From: Coniella vitis
Taxonomy: Eukaryota; Ascomycota; Sordariomycetes; Diaporthales; Schizoparmaceae
Assembly: GCA_011317545.1 (NCBI GenBank)
Contig: WUJK01000004.1
Span: 1,550,001-1,614,000 of the forward strand
Direction of reading: 5' to 3'
DNA length: 64,000 nucleotides
The translations under genes and the position numbers were made by a program. The notes below the pieces were generated by a model. It was not told the origin of the DNA. It did not search any database and was given only the letters and a program-made list of their open reading frames with translations. Below, piece by piece: positions 48,875 through 60,291 of this stretch (positions are counted from its first letter, which is position 1; every line of letters begins with the position of its first letter).

Positions 48875-49903
48875 CTACGACGAAACTTGGACTGCAGGCT
48901 GCGCGGGTGACGACGGAGATGCAGCATTGACTGTGGTGCTGCTAATGCGCTCCTGGTTGTCTTGGAAAGCTTTGGCCATAGCCTGCTCGCGCTTCTTCTG
49001 CTCCATTTCCTCGAGGTAGAGCGCATATCGGCTCTTTTGGTTGTGGATACCGCACTCGGTCTTGGCCTGGCCCTTCCAACGGCCTGCACGCTCGTCTTCG
49101 CCGGCAGCCACGGGGCTGGTTGAATGCCAGTCACCAACGCTCTTGTAACCTTGGTCAAGCAGCGCGTTGTACGGTACGTCGTTCTCCTTGATGTATCGGT
49201 GGACCTGCTCAAAGGACCAGTTGACAAGCGGGTTGATCTTGACGACGCCACGCTCTTCATCAACCTCGACAATGGGGATCTTGTCACGCTGTCCGCCTTG
49301 CGACCGTCGCCGGCCCGTGAATACTGCTGCCACGTTGAGTTCGGTGTAGGCGCGCTGCTGTGGCTCAACCTTGGCGTACCAGTCGTACATCTCGGCGCTC
49401 GTTTCCCACGCCCGCTCGCCAAAGACGGCTTCAAACTCAGCGGCTGTGTTGCATCCGTCCGGCTTATAGATGTGCACCTTGGTGGAAGGGTAACGCTGTT
49501 GCACGCGCTCGACCAGGTCCAGTGTCTCCTTGAAGTGGTAGAGTGTGTCGAGGAAGATGATATCCACGGGGCGTGCATCTTCCTTTTCGAGCTTAGAGAG
49601 CATGTCGAGTGTCACCAAGCCAGTGAGACCAAAGGCGGTAGATTGGTACAGGTTGGGGAAGAGAACCTTGCAGAAACGCAAAATGTCCTGGGCTTCCATG
49701 GTTTCTAGGCGGTCGTTGAGCCACTTGATATGGTAAGGAGTGAACGTCACAGCAGGCAATCCCATCATGGAGGATGCGGCCGAGCTGTATCCCGAATCAA
49801 CATCCTCATTAGAGCACGCCTCTGACTTGGTGTCAATGGGCTTGAGGCGAGGCGAAGCGTTTGCCGAAGCCGAGGCCGAGCTCGAGCGGGCGTAGTTGCT
49901 CAT
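48875..49903 (-). CDS. MET16: Phosphoadenylyl-sulfate (PAPS) reductase, thioredoxin type
   Basis: Reduces PAPS to sulfite with thioredoxin, the reductive entry of assimilated sulfate; cytosolic. Single exon, 342 aa. I chose MSNYARSSS at 49903; the frame is open upstream for 62 codons but that part lacks conserved features. Residues 1-55 are Ser-rich and variable. The adenine-nucleotide alpha-hydrolase-like fold starts around 60. It contains LVTLDMLSKL, the block starting VDIIFLDTLYHF, and TGRRRSQGGQR. The catalytic cysteine is C284 in ECGIH near the C-terminus. The extra Cys pairs that hold an iron-sulfur cluster in APS reductases are absent, so PAPS is the expected substrate. ATP sulfurylase lies 10.4 kb away on the same strand. 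The symbol follows the yeast gene; Aspergillus calls it sA. Confidence 0.95.
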   Translation of the reverse strand: MSNYARSSSASASANASPRLKPIDTKSEACSNEDVDSGYSSAASSMMGLPAVTFTPYHIKWLNDRLETMEAQDILRFCKVLFPNLYQSTAFGLTGLVTLDMLSKLEKEDARPVDIIFLDTLYHFKETLDLVERVQQRYPSTKVHIYKPDGCNTAAEFEAVFGERAWETSAEMYDWYAKVEPQQRAYTELNVAAVFTGRRRSQGGQRDKIPIVEVDEERGVVKINPLVNWSFEQVHRYIKENDVPYNALLDQGYKSVGDWHSTSPVAAGEDERAGRWKGQAKTECGIHNQKSRYALYLEEMEQKKREQAMAKAFQDNQERISSTTVNAASPSSPAQPAVQVSS

Positions 49904-52900
49904 GTTGGTGGTTGAAAGACGGTGTTGGTTTGCGTCGCAAAAGTATAGGGAGGTTGCAAGAATATTTGTTATTACGTCCTTGAGGCAGAGAAGGGCTGTG
50001 TCTGAAGAGACTTGGCGGTATATGGTGCTTCTCTTTGATACAAAATAGGATGTGTGGCAGGAAAACTTGATGGATTGGGCCAAGTGCACACACGGCGGGT
50101 AAGTGTATTATGACAGAAGAATTTATGTACGAGAGGGACGAAGGAGGATGAACAAGTCTAAGTAGAGGTGAGGAGAGAGGAAAGAATAGGTGCGATAGGG
50201 AGCTAGGTATCTTTAGAAATGCAAAGGCGGGCGAGGTGGGAAGGCAGCAGAAGATATTGCTCGGCCGGCCTGGGTCCGTTCCTTTTTTTCCTTGCAAGAG
50301 GCTTGGGATGGAATTGCGGAATCGCACATCATGCGAAAGGAACAACGGGCTACCCTTGGGTCCAAGAGTTGCGCTGGGGCGCCTGTCAGACCAGCAAAGC
50401 AATGTGCCAGAGCCAGAGCCAGAGCCAGAACGAGCCAACGGCTGTCCGGAAGCAACCAGCATTGGCGTACAGTACCTGTTTCTCATCATCACAGCCTGGC
50501 CCCATTGCAGGCCTTGCAACACTGTCCTCCTTCTCTCGGTAATCACCAACGGCTACTGCCCTCTGCCTCTCTGCGGCTCCTCCTCTCCAAGGGTTGTGCC
50601 GGAGCATCTGAGCTTTCTGCTACACGTTTACATGTACTGTGAGGAGTTTTCTTGGCTTGGCCCCAGAGGCTGAGGCCATGGCCGTGCCGTACAGTATGCT
50701 AGGAACGTTTTGCCTGAGGTGATGTCTAGACGGGGATCCAGCTATGATGATTTGATCCTCACCCCCATGTTGTTTGTGGTGGAAGCCATCGATGGTGCAA
50801 TCCGCGCTATTCCTTTCGTGATCAGGGCCACCTGCTGATTGGCTCGTAGCCTGCAAATTTGCGAGGGTACCTGACAGTGGCCTGCCGACGCCTCTTTTGC
50901 CATCCGGAGCGCCCAAAGTACAACAAAGAAGTCGTTTGGAGGCAGGAAAAGGATCAGTGGATCCACATACGAGCGTCATGGCAAGCCCTGCGGGTACATT
51001 ATTTTGCAACTTGTTTGCCTCACAGGCTGCGGCCGAGCATCTTGTGCAATAAGTTGTCGTTGCTGAAGATGCAGGGCGAAGTAGTCGCAGGTACTCTTTG
51101 CCAACTGTCTTACAAGGGTCTGGGCTGGAAGGCTGAGAAAGGCCTGTGCAGCGCTCGGCTAAGCCTACAAATCAACTTCTTTGTCAGCGAGGCAGCGGGG
51201 GGTGCATAGTACAACGGAGACCCCTTGTACTGCGGAGTGGAACCCAACCACCAGCCCGCAGCACGGTACAAAGCGCAGTCTTTCTCGTGTCTGCCCCACG
51301 CAAAGGCTAACGCAAGCGAGAGATTGATGAGGGCGTTGCACGCACGCCTTTCGGCAGAAATCAACTACTATCAACATAGTACGCTCCTAGGCCCCTGCGC
51401 CTGCCTTCCCGGACAAGCGCGCACTGTCCTGCATTACGACAGCACACGGTCTCAAAGCACACGGCAAGGGCTGTATTATATAATCTCGATTGCAAATCGT
51501 ACCTCTGCGATCCAGAAGATTCGCCTCGCGCGTGGACTATGTAAAAAGAAAGACCGATGTATGAGCTATGACATTTGCCTGTCAAAGGGCGCTCGCATCT
51601 CGCATCAGCAACACAGCTAACCGGCATCATCATCCGACGTCATCCTGAGTACTTGCCCATCGACAATATCGACGTCATGCTGTATAGTATTGTTACAGAG
51701 GCAGACAATTGACACTTGCACGTGCAACGAGCACACCTAGCAGGAACCCAAAATTCGAGCGTTGCCCCGGACTTCTCTTCCCCAGACTTTCGGCACCACA
51801 GGATACGCCTAGCGTGGCACCGGTTCCGGCAAGCCTTGTTCATCAGGTCAACCAATCCGCACCTTGGAAGTGGAAGAAGGAGCCTGTGTTGTGATCCTGG
51901 GCAGAATGACAACACCGGCAATACCGGTCCAACCGGCCGCGGTCTCATCAATCTAAATAGCATTGCAGGCCTTGTGTATCTTTGGGTAAGCTCCATTGTC
52001 ATGCTCTCCTGATTTGCTTTCAAGACATCGTAATCTCGCAGGGGCAGTTGCGAACAGCCGGCGTGCGATGGCGAGCTTGTCAAGACAGGCGAATAAACTG
52101 TAGGAACATGGCAAAAGAAAGCTTATATTCAGAGTTGGACACGCCGCTTGTCTCTGTTGAGCTCGTTGGTCCGTTGTTAATGCCTGAGCCTGGCTTCTTT
52201 ACTCTTGCAGGGAGGTTAAATCTTTGGTTCACACTCGACGAGATATGAGGTAGTCGGGAGGCAAAATTGCTGTGTTCAGATGACAGACAGTCTCTCAACC
52301 AAAGTAGTTTTCTCTTGTTCCGGCTGCTCAATGTAAAGCGTCAACGAAACATACAGCCAGAGTCATGGCCAGGCACTCCTAACTTTTCTTTCAAGACGGA
52401 CAGGATTCCGAAGCGACACTCGCGGTTCGCGTTGCTTTTGCTCACGCATCAATTCGGCTGTGTCCGACATCATGTTTCGACATCATGTAGTGATTTCATG
52501 CTTGAAATCACGCTTTATATATTGATGCGTTGTTGTGCTTTTCGATGAGGACCTGGTTTGAGCAAAAGTACCGAGCGCAGACTTGGCAATCATTTTTGTC
52601 GTGCTGTCCTCACCGACTCTTCCGTATCTACCTGCATCCCATCACCCGGGTGACTTGCAGCTCCTGGTAACCTCTCCTAAATCTCGGCCTACAATATCTA
52701 AAATTCCTGCTCTTGATCCACTCTGCTTATCTTCGACAGCAATGTACGACAAGTCAAGATACAGACTCGGTCTGTAGGAAGATTTGTAGTCGTCTGCCAA
52801 ACTGACAGAATGAAGTGTCTCAACCATCAGAGTGGTTGTCGCATCAGTCATCTGCCCTACGGTGCATACAGAGCTATCATGCAGAATCACATCCGAGGAA

Positions 52901-53383
52901 CGTGAGCTCTTCCCTGTTGTGAACAGCTTTCCGATGGTTTCTGAATTGCCAGCTATCTTGACAGCTGGGTGTTTGAGGCATCAACACGAAGGACTCGAAC
53001 TTTGAATGCTTACCTAAGTGAAGCAAATTGCTGGCTTACCATGCAATGCTGGTAGCCGAAAAGAGTCTCCGTATTCTGCCGATGGCTGGCAAAGTTAGGA
53101 GCAATGGAACCTCGCAGAGCCCTACCGGAGCTTGGGGTGTTGCAACGCGCCGCGGGATGGCCCGAGGTGGCCCAAGCTGGTGCGGGAGATGTTTCCTGGG
53201 GGAAGCGTGGAAAAAAGTGGCCATTACGTTCACTTTGAGCAGTTGCGCCCAAATCTCTCACTTTTCCGAATTTGCGGTTCGAGCAATTTTCCTGGTCGTC
53301 TGACAAAGAGAAGGGTCTCTTTGCTGTTGTACACACTCTCTTACCCTTCAGTCCCTTACATCGACCACTCCAAGAGGTTCGAG
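49904..53383. other. Divergent 3.5-kb intergenic region between PAPS reductase and fumarase genes
   Basis: Both promoters lie here. The only repeat of note is four tandem CCAGAG-type hexamers at 50407-50430. No additional gene seen on either strand. Sulfur-control (CYS3/MetR-type bZIP) sites are expected upstream of the reductase, but I found no convincing full match by eye. Confidence 0.5.
50407..50430. repeat. Four tandem CCAGAG-type hexamers
   Basis: Three exact CCAGAG units plus CCAGAA, about 500 bp upstream of the PAPS reductase start. Probably a simple microsatellite rather than an operator. Confidence 0.85.
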
Positions 53384-55183
53384 ATGCTCCATTCTGCACG
53401 ATCCTGTGCCACCGGCTCGGCGAGGAGCTGGCTGGTTAAGCCGAGGGGCAGCACTAGAGCTCTGAGCACATGCTTGAACTCCAACAGGCAGTTTGCTCCT
53501 CGCGCTGCCGGTGCTGCCGCCGCCTCCTCTTCTTCTCTCCGTACTCCTCCAACGTCACTCTTCAACACCACAGCGCGATACTTCCACGCATCGTCGACAA
53601 AGATGGCCGGTACAAGAACAGAGAGCGACGCCTTTGGTGAGATCCAGGTCCCTGCGGACAAGTACTGGGGCGCCCAGACGGAACGCTCTCTAGAGAACTT
53701 TCGCATCAACCAGCCCCAGGACCGCATGCCCCCGCCTATCATCAAGGCATTTGGTATCCTCAAGGGCGCTGCCGCCGCCGTCAATGTGCGCTATGGTCTC
53801 GGTATGTCCTGATAAGCAACTCGAGGAGGGGAAGCGAAAGCGTCGTCACGAAAAAAAGAAAACACCAAGCATGAAGGCTTACACAGATGCCCTCTCGTTT
53901 CTCTAGACCCGAAGATCTCAGAGGCTATTCAGCAAGCCGCCAAGGAAGTCGCCGATCTGAAGCTCATCGACCACTTCCCTCTCGTCGTCTGGCAAACCGG
54001 CTCCGGCACCCAGTCCAACATGAACGCCAATGAGGTCATCTCGAACCGCGCCATTGAGATTCTGGGCGGTACAATGGGCTCCAAGAAGCCAGTGCACCCC
54101 AACGATCACGTCAACCGCTCCGCCTCCTCCAACGACACCTTCCCTACCGTTATGCACATTGCCGCCGTTCTCGAAATCGAGAACGAGCTTGTCCCCAGCC
54201 TCAAGAGTCTCAAGGCCGCGTTGCAAAAGAAGGTGGACGACTTTTCTGCAAAGAACATTATCAAGATTGGCCGGACACACTTGCAGGATGCGACTCCGCT
54301 GACTCTGGCGCAAGAGTTCTCGGGATACGTTGCTCAGTTGGACTACGGCATTCAAAGGGTCGAGTCCAGCCTCCCTGCTCTGCGTCAGTTGGCTCAGGGT
54401 GGTACTGCCGTTGGTACTGGCATCAATACCTACCAGGGCTTTGCTGAGGCTATTGCGGAGGAGGTAACCAAGATGACCGGCACCAAGTTCGAGACTGCGC
54501 CCAACAAGTTCGAGGCTCTGGCCGCTCACGACGCCATCGTGCAGGCCCACGGCTGCCTCAACACGCTCGCTGGATCGCTCACAAAGATTGCGCAGGACAT
54601 CCGTTACCTTGGTAGCGGACCCCGCTGTGGTCTGGGAGAGCTGATCTTGCCCGAGAACGAGCCTGGTTCGAGTATTATGCCTGGAAAGGTCAACCCCACG
54701 CAATGTGAGGCTCTTACCATGGTTTGTGCCCAGGTGATGGGCAACAACGTTGCCTGCACAATTGGTGGTATGAACGGCCAATTCGAGCTCAACGTCTACA
54801 AGCCTTTGGTTATCCGCAACCTGCTGCACAGCATCCGTCTGCTTTCTGACGGCATGCGCTCGTTTGAAAAGAACCTGGTTGTTGGTCTCCAGGCCAACGA
54901 GGACAAGATTGCCAGCATTATGAAGGAATCGTAAGTTGCTCCTTTGGAAGCCATTTTCTTAAGTACGAAAACTGTCTGCTAACAAATTCAAAGTCTGATG
55001 CTTGTTACCTGTCTCAACCCCAAGATCGGCTACGACATGGCCAGCAAGGTCGCCAAGAACGCTCACAAAAAGGGTCTTACCCTCAAGCAGTCTGCTCTGG
55101 AGTTGAACGCCTTGACTGAGGAGGAGTTTGACACTCTCGTCAAGCCTGAACTCATGGTTGGCCCCTCTCCTTACAAGGGCTAA
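53384..55183 (+). CDS. FUM1: Fumarate hydratase (class II fumarase), mitochondrial and possibly cytosolic
   Basis: Interconverts fumarate and L-malate in the TCA cycle. Exons 53384-53801, 53907-54930 and 54994-55183 give 543 aa. Residues 1-73 are Ser/Ala/Arg-rich without acidic residues, a clear mitochondrial presequence. Mature homology starts just after Met74 (MAGTRTESDAFGEIQVP), which is also a candidate second start for a cytosolic form. Catalytic segments are intact: SGTQSNMNANEV, the GRTHLQDATP block and the fumarase signature GSSIMPGKVNP at 393-403. The C-terminus ends PSPYKG. Both introns are GT-AG and in phase. The length fits the family plus presequence. Confidence 0.97.
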
Positions 55184-56017
55184 ATCAGAAGCTTGTTCAC
55201 AGATACAATATACCAAAGTCAAGAAAACAAAAACAAGAGCGCATTTGAGGTTTCGTAGCCAGTGCTTCATCATACCATAGCGACTGGATTTCTTACCATA
55301 TCTAAAAGAAAAGAATCAGCGAAATGGAAATCAATTTTTTCACCGAATCAGTCAGCTTTGCAGTAGACAAACTTTGTTTATTGACATCACGGTCGTTGAC
55401 CGGGTGTAAATGCAAGTTTTCGGCTGTTGATGACTAGGAGCGTTGTTTTGTTACGCAAATCTAGCGGTCAATTGCCGCCACTCCTACCGTCCTCTGGTTA
55501 TCATAAGCTGGCAGAATATACTAATGCTCGTATGCTGTCTCAGAGTGGCCGCCAGCAGAATGACTTGCGTCCGAATATCGAGCACGCGGTACAAGCGCCA
55601 CATGTGGCTGATGTAGCAGTAGTCAGGAACGGGGCGCAGAGTATAGCCAATCAGAAATACACGGGTGGTCCGGCACGCCCCGATGGTGTGGGCCTTAGGA
55701 GCTGCTGCACCGTGCAAGCCTGCTTTTTTTTTTCCCGCAGATTCCCCAGTTGGGAGGGACGATTGTCTGGCGGACCAGTTGACCCCTCGGAAGGCGCCCC
55801 ACTTGCACTCTCTCGCGTAGCTCTGCCTCTATCTTCCATTTCTTGGGCGTGCCTTTCTTTCCAACTCCAATTTCAACAACCAAGTGCTACTGTTTGTCTC
55901 TTGGTCTTGTTGCCTCTGGTTCAGTTCATCTGCTGCACCGAAGACGTGTCGCGTTGCTAGCAGCAGATCTTCTCTGATCCCTCATTCCAGAACTTGTCCG
56001 CATTCTTGAGACCTAAC
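55184..56017. other. Intergenic region upstream of the phosphoserine phosphatase gene
   Basis: Fumarase 3' end and the promoter of the next gene. CT-rich from about 55800. A leader intron ending near 55989 (ttccag) is possible. No other gene. Confidence 0.5.
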
Positions 56018-57469
56018 ATGTCGAGCCCCCCGCGCCAGGCTGCCGTCCGCCCGCGACTGGACTCGTCCAAGCGCAGCAGCTCATACCTTCAAGAGTTCCA
56101 ACAGTACCGCCCACCAAACAAGCCTGACAACCACTACGGCATCGACACTGTCGTGGAAGATGTGTCTTCGACGTCGCAGACTAGCCTGAATGCTTCCAAG
56201 CCTGTGACTTCGCCTTACCGTGGCGTCCCCACGATCGATAACCCTCCCAAGGTCGTTGACGGCTTGAGCCACGACCTCTCGCACCCCAACTGCGCGCCGC
56301 TTCTTGGCCAGACATCCAACAAACTGATTGCGACGCTCTTCTACAAGACCAAGACCCAGCGCGTTTCTAACAATGCGCTACCTTCCCCTCCCAACCCTGC
56401 GTCTCCCCAGCCCGCCGCTGTGACGCCTGAAGGGTCCGATATCCCTGCCAACCTCGCGCCCACGACTGACCCCGATGCCTTTCCCCTCGAACCGCCTGCT
56501 GCCGAACCCGAACCTCTCGACCACCTTTACGGTTCCTACATCTCCCCGCTGTGCATCACCTCCTTCTTGCATCTTACGTCCAGCTTCCCGCTGCCCCCTG
56601 GGTCGCAAAACATGACCTCGGCGCACAGATGTCTCGATAGCTCCGAGCATCCTCTTGTTGTGGAACTGACTCTTTCCCCGGCTCCCGCTCCTTACTACCT
56701 TTCCCTTGCCGACCTGCGCAAGCATGAGCTCATCTATCGCTTCGAGCGCGAATGGAATGTCGACGTCGCCCTGCAGCCCGACCTGCTCTGGCGGAGACAC
56801 CCACGCTTGGTCGTCTTCGACATGGACTCGACCCTAATCACACAGGAGGTGATTGATCTTCTGGCAGCCACAATCCGCGATCCGCCAGATCTGGCGGCCA
56901 AGGTTGCCGATATTACCCACCGCGCTATGCAGGGCGAGTTGCAATTTGAGAGCGCCTTCCGCGAGAGAGTCGCTTTGCTCAAGGGGCTGCCCGAGACTCT
57001 CTTTACAGATTTGAGGAGCATACTGGACGTGACACCTGGTGTGAGACAGCTGATCAAGGCGCTCAAGAGGCTGGGCGTGCGCACTGCCGTTTTGAGCGGT
57101 GGCTTTCAACCACTGACGAGCTGGCTGGCTTCAGAACTCGGCATTGACCACGCGCATGCCAACGAAGTGGTTATTGAAGATGGCAAGCTGACGGGTGAGG
57201 TCAAGGGTATCATTGTCGGCAAGGAGAGAAAAGCCGAGCTGCTGCAAGAGATTGCCAAGAAGGAGGGTATCGACCTGAGCCAGGTCGTTGCCGTGGGAGA
57301 CGGTGCCAACGACCTGGAGATGATGTCTGTCGCAGGTCTCGGTGTCGCATGGAACGCGAAACCGAGAGTGCAAATGGAGGCTGGAGCAAGGCTCAACGGG
57401 GAGAGCATGTTGGATCTGTTGTACTTGTTTGGTTTCACAAAGGAGGAGATTGATATGCTGTCTGCTTAG
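56018..57469 (+). CDS. SER2: Phosphoserine phosphatase (HAD superfamily, SerB/Ser2 type)
   Basis: Hydrolyses O-phospho-L-serine to serine, the last step of the phosphorylated serine pathway; cytosolic. Single exon, 483 aa from the first ATG (MSSPPRQ). Residues 1-240 are a fungal extension: a disordered Pro/Ser-rich part, then a region with CITSFLHLTSSFPLP that may be a degenerate ACT-like regulatory fold. The HAD core starts around 262: motif I FDMDST with nucleophile D268 and D270, motif II SGGFQP, motif III Lys in the GKERKAELL region and motif IV VGDGANDLEMM. Bacterial SerB is much shorter, so the long N-terminus is the distinguishing fungal feature. Serine made here feeds cysteine synthesis, which fits the neighbouring sulfate-assimilation genes, though co-regulation is not shown. 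Confidence 0.95.
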   Translation: MSSPPRQAAVRPRLDSSKRSSSYLQEFQQYRPPNKPDNHYGIDTVVEDVSSTSQTSLNASKPVTSPYRGVPTIDNPPKVVDGLSHDLSHPNCAPLLGQTSNKLIATLFYKTKTQRVSNNALPSPPNPASPQPAAVTPEGSDIPANLAPTTDPDAFPLEPPAAEPEPLDHLYGSYISPLCITSFLHLTSSFPLPPGSQNMTSAHRCLDSSEHPLVVELTLSPAPAPYYLSLADLRKHELIYRFEREWNVDVALQPDLLWRRHPRLVVFDMDSTLITQEVIDLLAATIRDPPDLAAKVADITHRAMQGELQFESAFRERVALLKGLPETLFTDLRSILDVTPGVRQLIKALKRLGVRTAVLSGGFQPLTSWLASELGIDHAHANEVVIEDGKLTGEVKGIIVGKERKAELLQEIAKKEGIDLSQVVAVGDGANDLEMMSVAGLGVAWNAKPRVQMEAGARLNGESMLDLLYLFGFTKEEIDMLSA

Positions 57470-58434
57470 TTGTATGGCAGGTGAGCCGAGGAAGGCGAGG
57501 GAGAAACAGCGTTGAATATTCTTTTCTTCTTTCTTGTTTTTTTCCCCTGTCAACTATGGCATTTTACTCTGAAGGGTTTCAGTCAAATCACGACTAGTGT
57601 CTTGCTTCATACCCATAAGAGTGCAGAGACATGAGTTGAGGGGCTTGTCCGCTTATACGTCATAAACACATTTCTAAACGGCTAGGTAAATTGTACGTGT
57701 CAGGATGCGCATTGCAAATGGAACAAATACTACATAGCATATACCCAGGTATTCTCTGAGTGATATCCACAAGGCACATCGCCTATCCATCGGAGCTCTT
57801 TTCCCGGCCGCCTCCGGGCCAGTAACACCGGGGTCGGAGTATGCGAGGCTACAGGCTCGGCCAAATGAACAACCTCAAAAGCATTCCAAGTAAATACAAG
57901 TTGAGATGCATTACCCTGGGATATCATAGTAGCTGCAACAAAAAGAAGCGAGATAGAAAAACGGCACAGGTAACCAGGCCAAAAGATGAAGCCTTAATCA
58001 GCAATTGAAGCAAGAGGACCCCCAAAAAAGTCTTAACATTGACTCGGGGCGCTATTCTTGCGCGCCATTGCGGACTGCCGCCAGCGCGATATACCAACTC
58101 GGAGTTTACAATCTTTTTGCCGACGAGCAGCCTGGGATGTTTTGTCGCTTGACACAATTCGCAAGACATACCGTTATATATAAGGAAGCCATATCGCCTG
58201 TTTTCATGGGTTCATGTAGCGATAACCTCAATCGAAGATAGGACCCGCGTATTAACTTATACGCACCTCATTGTTCTCTGCACTTCTTTTCCTTTTTTTT
58301 CCCTTCCCTTTTTCGCCACCTCTTGGCTAATCTCCTGTTCCTTGCTGCCGGTCGACACCCTCTCATCTTTGTGTCTTTCACTACACAACAGCAACAACAC
58401 AACAGACTGCCATTCGTCTCTTTGTCATAACACA
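57470..58434. other. Intergenic region upstream of the GNAT gene
   Basis: Promoter and leader; CT-rich and CAA-rich from about 58280 to the start. No other feature seen. Confidence 0.5.
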
Positions 58435-58784
58435 ATGGGTTCGACAATACTCACCGACGCTTCCATACCAGCTGAGGCGACAGCCACGCTCACTTCGCTC
58501 GAGCCTGCCAAAGAACCGAGTGCTACCAGCGCCAACGGCAACGGCAACCAAAAACGGCCGCTACAACCAATCGCCATTCGCAAAGCAACACCCCAAGACG
58601 CCGAACAAATCGCAGCACTAGGTGCCGCCGTCTTCAGCTACACCTTCAAAGAGTCGGGCTGCACAGCCGAACAACTGGCTTCCTTTCTTGACGAGGCCTA
58701 TACGGTGGACGCCATTCGGGCCACGTTGGACGATCCCGTGTTGACGACATTCGTGGCCTTCGAGGACGTTGCTGATTCCCCCGA

Positions 58785-58815
<31 letters not shown>

Positions 58816-59166
58816 CAACCAATTCTTGGCTTCCTTCTCCTAAACTCAGCCTCGTCCACCCAAGAGCCAGCCATTGCAAACCCCCCATGCACCACACCAC
58901 CAACCGCATTCCCCAAGCCCATTGAAGTCCAACGTCTCTACGTTGCGCTGGAAAGTCACGGCAAGGGCGTGGGCAAGACACTCATGCGACATGCCGAGGC
59001 ATTTGCCGTTGCGCAGGGGTATGAGACGTGTTGGTTGGGCGTGTGGGAGAGGAACTTTGTAGCGCAAAAGTTGTATGCTAGGTTTGGGTATCGACGGGTG
59101 GGTGAGCATGTGTTTGATGTGGGAGGGGATGCGCAGACGGATTGGATTTTGGCAAAGAAGTTGTGA
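58435..59166 (+). CDS. GNAT-family N-acetyltransferase with internal polyQ
   Basis: Acetyl-CoA-dependent acetyltransferase of unknown acceptor. Single exon, 243 aa. I chose the ATG in cacaATGGG at 58435, because the earlier in-frame ATG (58342) adds 31 leader-like residues. The domain spans about 45-242: IRKATPQDAEQIAAL at the start, a catalytic-core strand ILGFLLLN, the acetyl-CoA loop SHGKGVGKTLMRHAE at about 174-188, then GVWERN and KLYARFGY. A glutamine run (118-128, seven CAG then four CAA) and a Pro-rich insert (about 140-163) sit between core strands. They lengthen a loop that is short in typical members. Similar fungal proteins are often annotated as GNAT acetyltransferases with N-terminal Ala/Ser-rich tails. 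The substrate cannot be inferred. Confidence 0.88.
58786..58818 (+). repeat. CAG/CAA repeat coding polyQ in the GNAT protein
   Basis: Seven CAG then four CAA codons encode 11 glutamines within the acetyltransferase domain. Confidence 0.95.
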
Positions 59167-60291
59167 TGGGACCGTGATGGGCGTTACTCAGGATACGGGA
59201 CCCATTGTGGAACATAGAGTAGTTGAAGATGGGAAGGAGCCGGCGACTGGGTTTCACTCAGCATATCCCAGCGTCACCTAGGTACATAGATGGCAGGAGA
59301 GAGGACTTGGATGCGACAAAAGGTTAGACTTACGTTAAGGGATCCTAGAATAGACATTCGTAGCCTAATACCAGCCAAATCCCCAGCAGTCCTCTAGTAC
59401 AGTCTTCCAGTTGGTGATACAGTTTGGTATTCAAGTTATCCCTTTTATTCATGCATATCTATGAATCCTCGTGCCAATTAGCTCAGCGACATGTTTAAGC
59501 CATGAAACGAATTTTGACCATAACATTATAGGCGCGTGCCATATGGATTAGTTGATAAGACACACAGCCCTTCAATCAACTTGAACGAGAGTGTGTAAAC
59601 GCACTAACGGACCAGGAATCCAGATGGGGCGCAGAGTCATCAACATAGACTTTCTTGCTTCCCCGTGCTTACAGCTCTGTACATGAAGGCTCGAGGACTA
59701 CGGTGGACACGCGAAACGTTGAGAATGACTGCCGACCGTAGTCATGTAAGAAATCGAGGAGAACAAACCGTCGATCCGTCTTGCGCACCTCTCGCTTGGA
59801 CCACAACTTTCAAGACCCCTGATCGACATTATCACAATTGGCCAATCGATGTTCAGCTGATTTACGAAAAGGGAAAGTTGACCTTTTCCCTTGGATCAAA
59901 TAGACTTTCAGTAAGGGTACTAGAACCGGAGAAAGCATTCAACTTCGAAAAGTTTGGTAACAATGGAAGGAGCTCGTTATGACACAGCATATACTATCTG
60001 ATTATATCATCGCGACATTGCACTGTAAAAGTAGGATTGCAATAATACCAAAGCTGGAGAAGCACACCTAGGAGCCAGACATTTTATACCAATAACCAAA
60101 ACGATAATTGAAATATTGACATCTATCAAGACAAAATTTGCACCGTCTAAAATATCAAAAAAAAAAAAAAAAAAAAAGAAGAGTTCATCGCTCCTCAATC
60201 CAAGGTCTTTCCTGCTCTAGGTTACCCTTTTAGTCTTTTTGCTCATCTTTTTCCCTTCTCAATTCTTGATTCTTTGGTCCTTGCTCTCCCC
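59167..60291. other. Convergent intergenic region with a 21-bp poly(A) tract
   Basis: Holds the GNAT and ATP sulfurylase 3' ends. An uninterrupted run of 21 A lies at 60157-60177, which is 115 bp past the ATP sulfurylase stop codon on the strand opposite that mRNA. A 105-codon frame at 59665-59982 has no domain and no splice context. Confidence 0.5.
60157..60177. repeat. 21-bp A homopolymer
   Basis: Uninterrupted A run on the + strand (U run in a minus-strand transcript), downstream of ATP sulfurylase. Confidence 0.95.

Noticed and set aside
53918..54829. 303-codon open frame opposite fumarase
   Set aside because: Antisense shadow; composition without domains.
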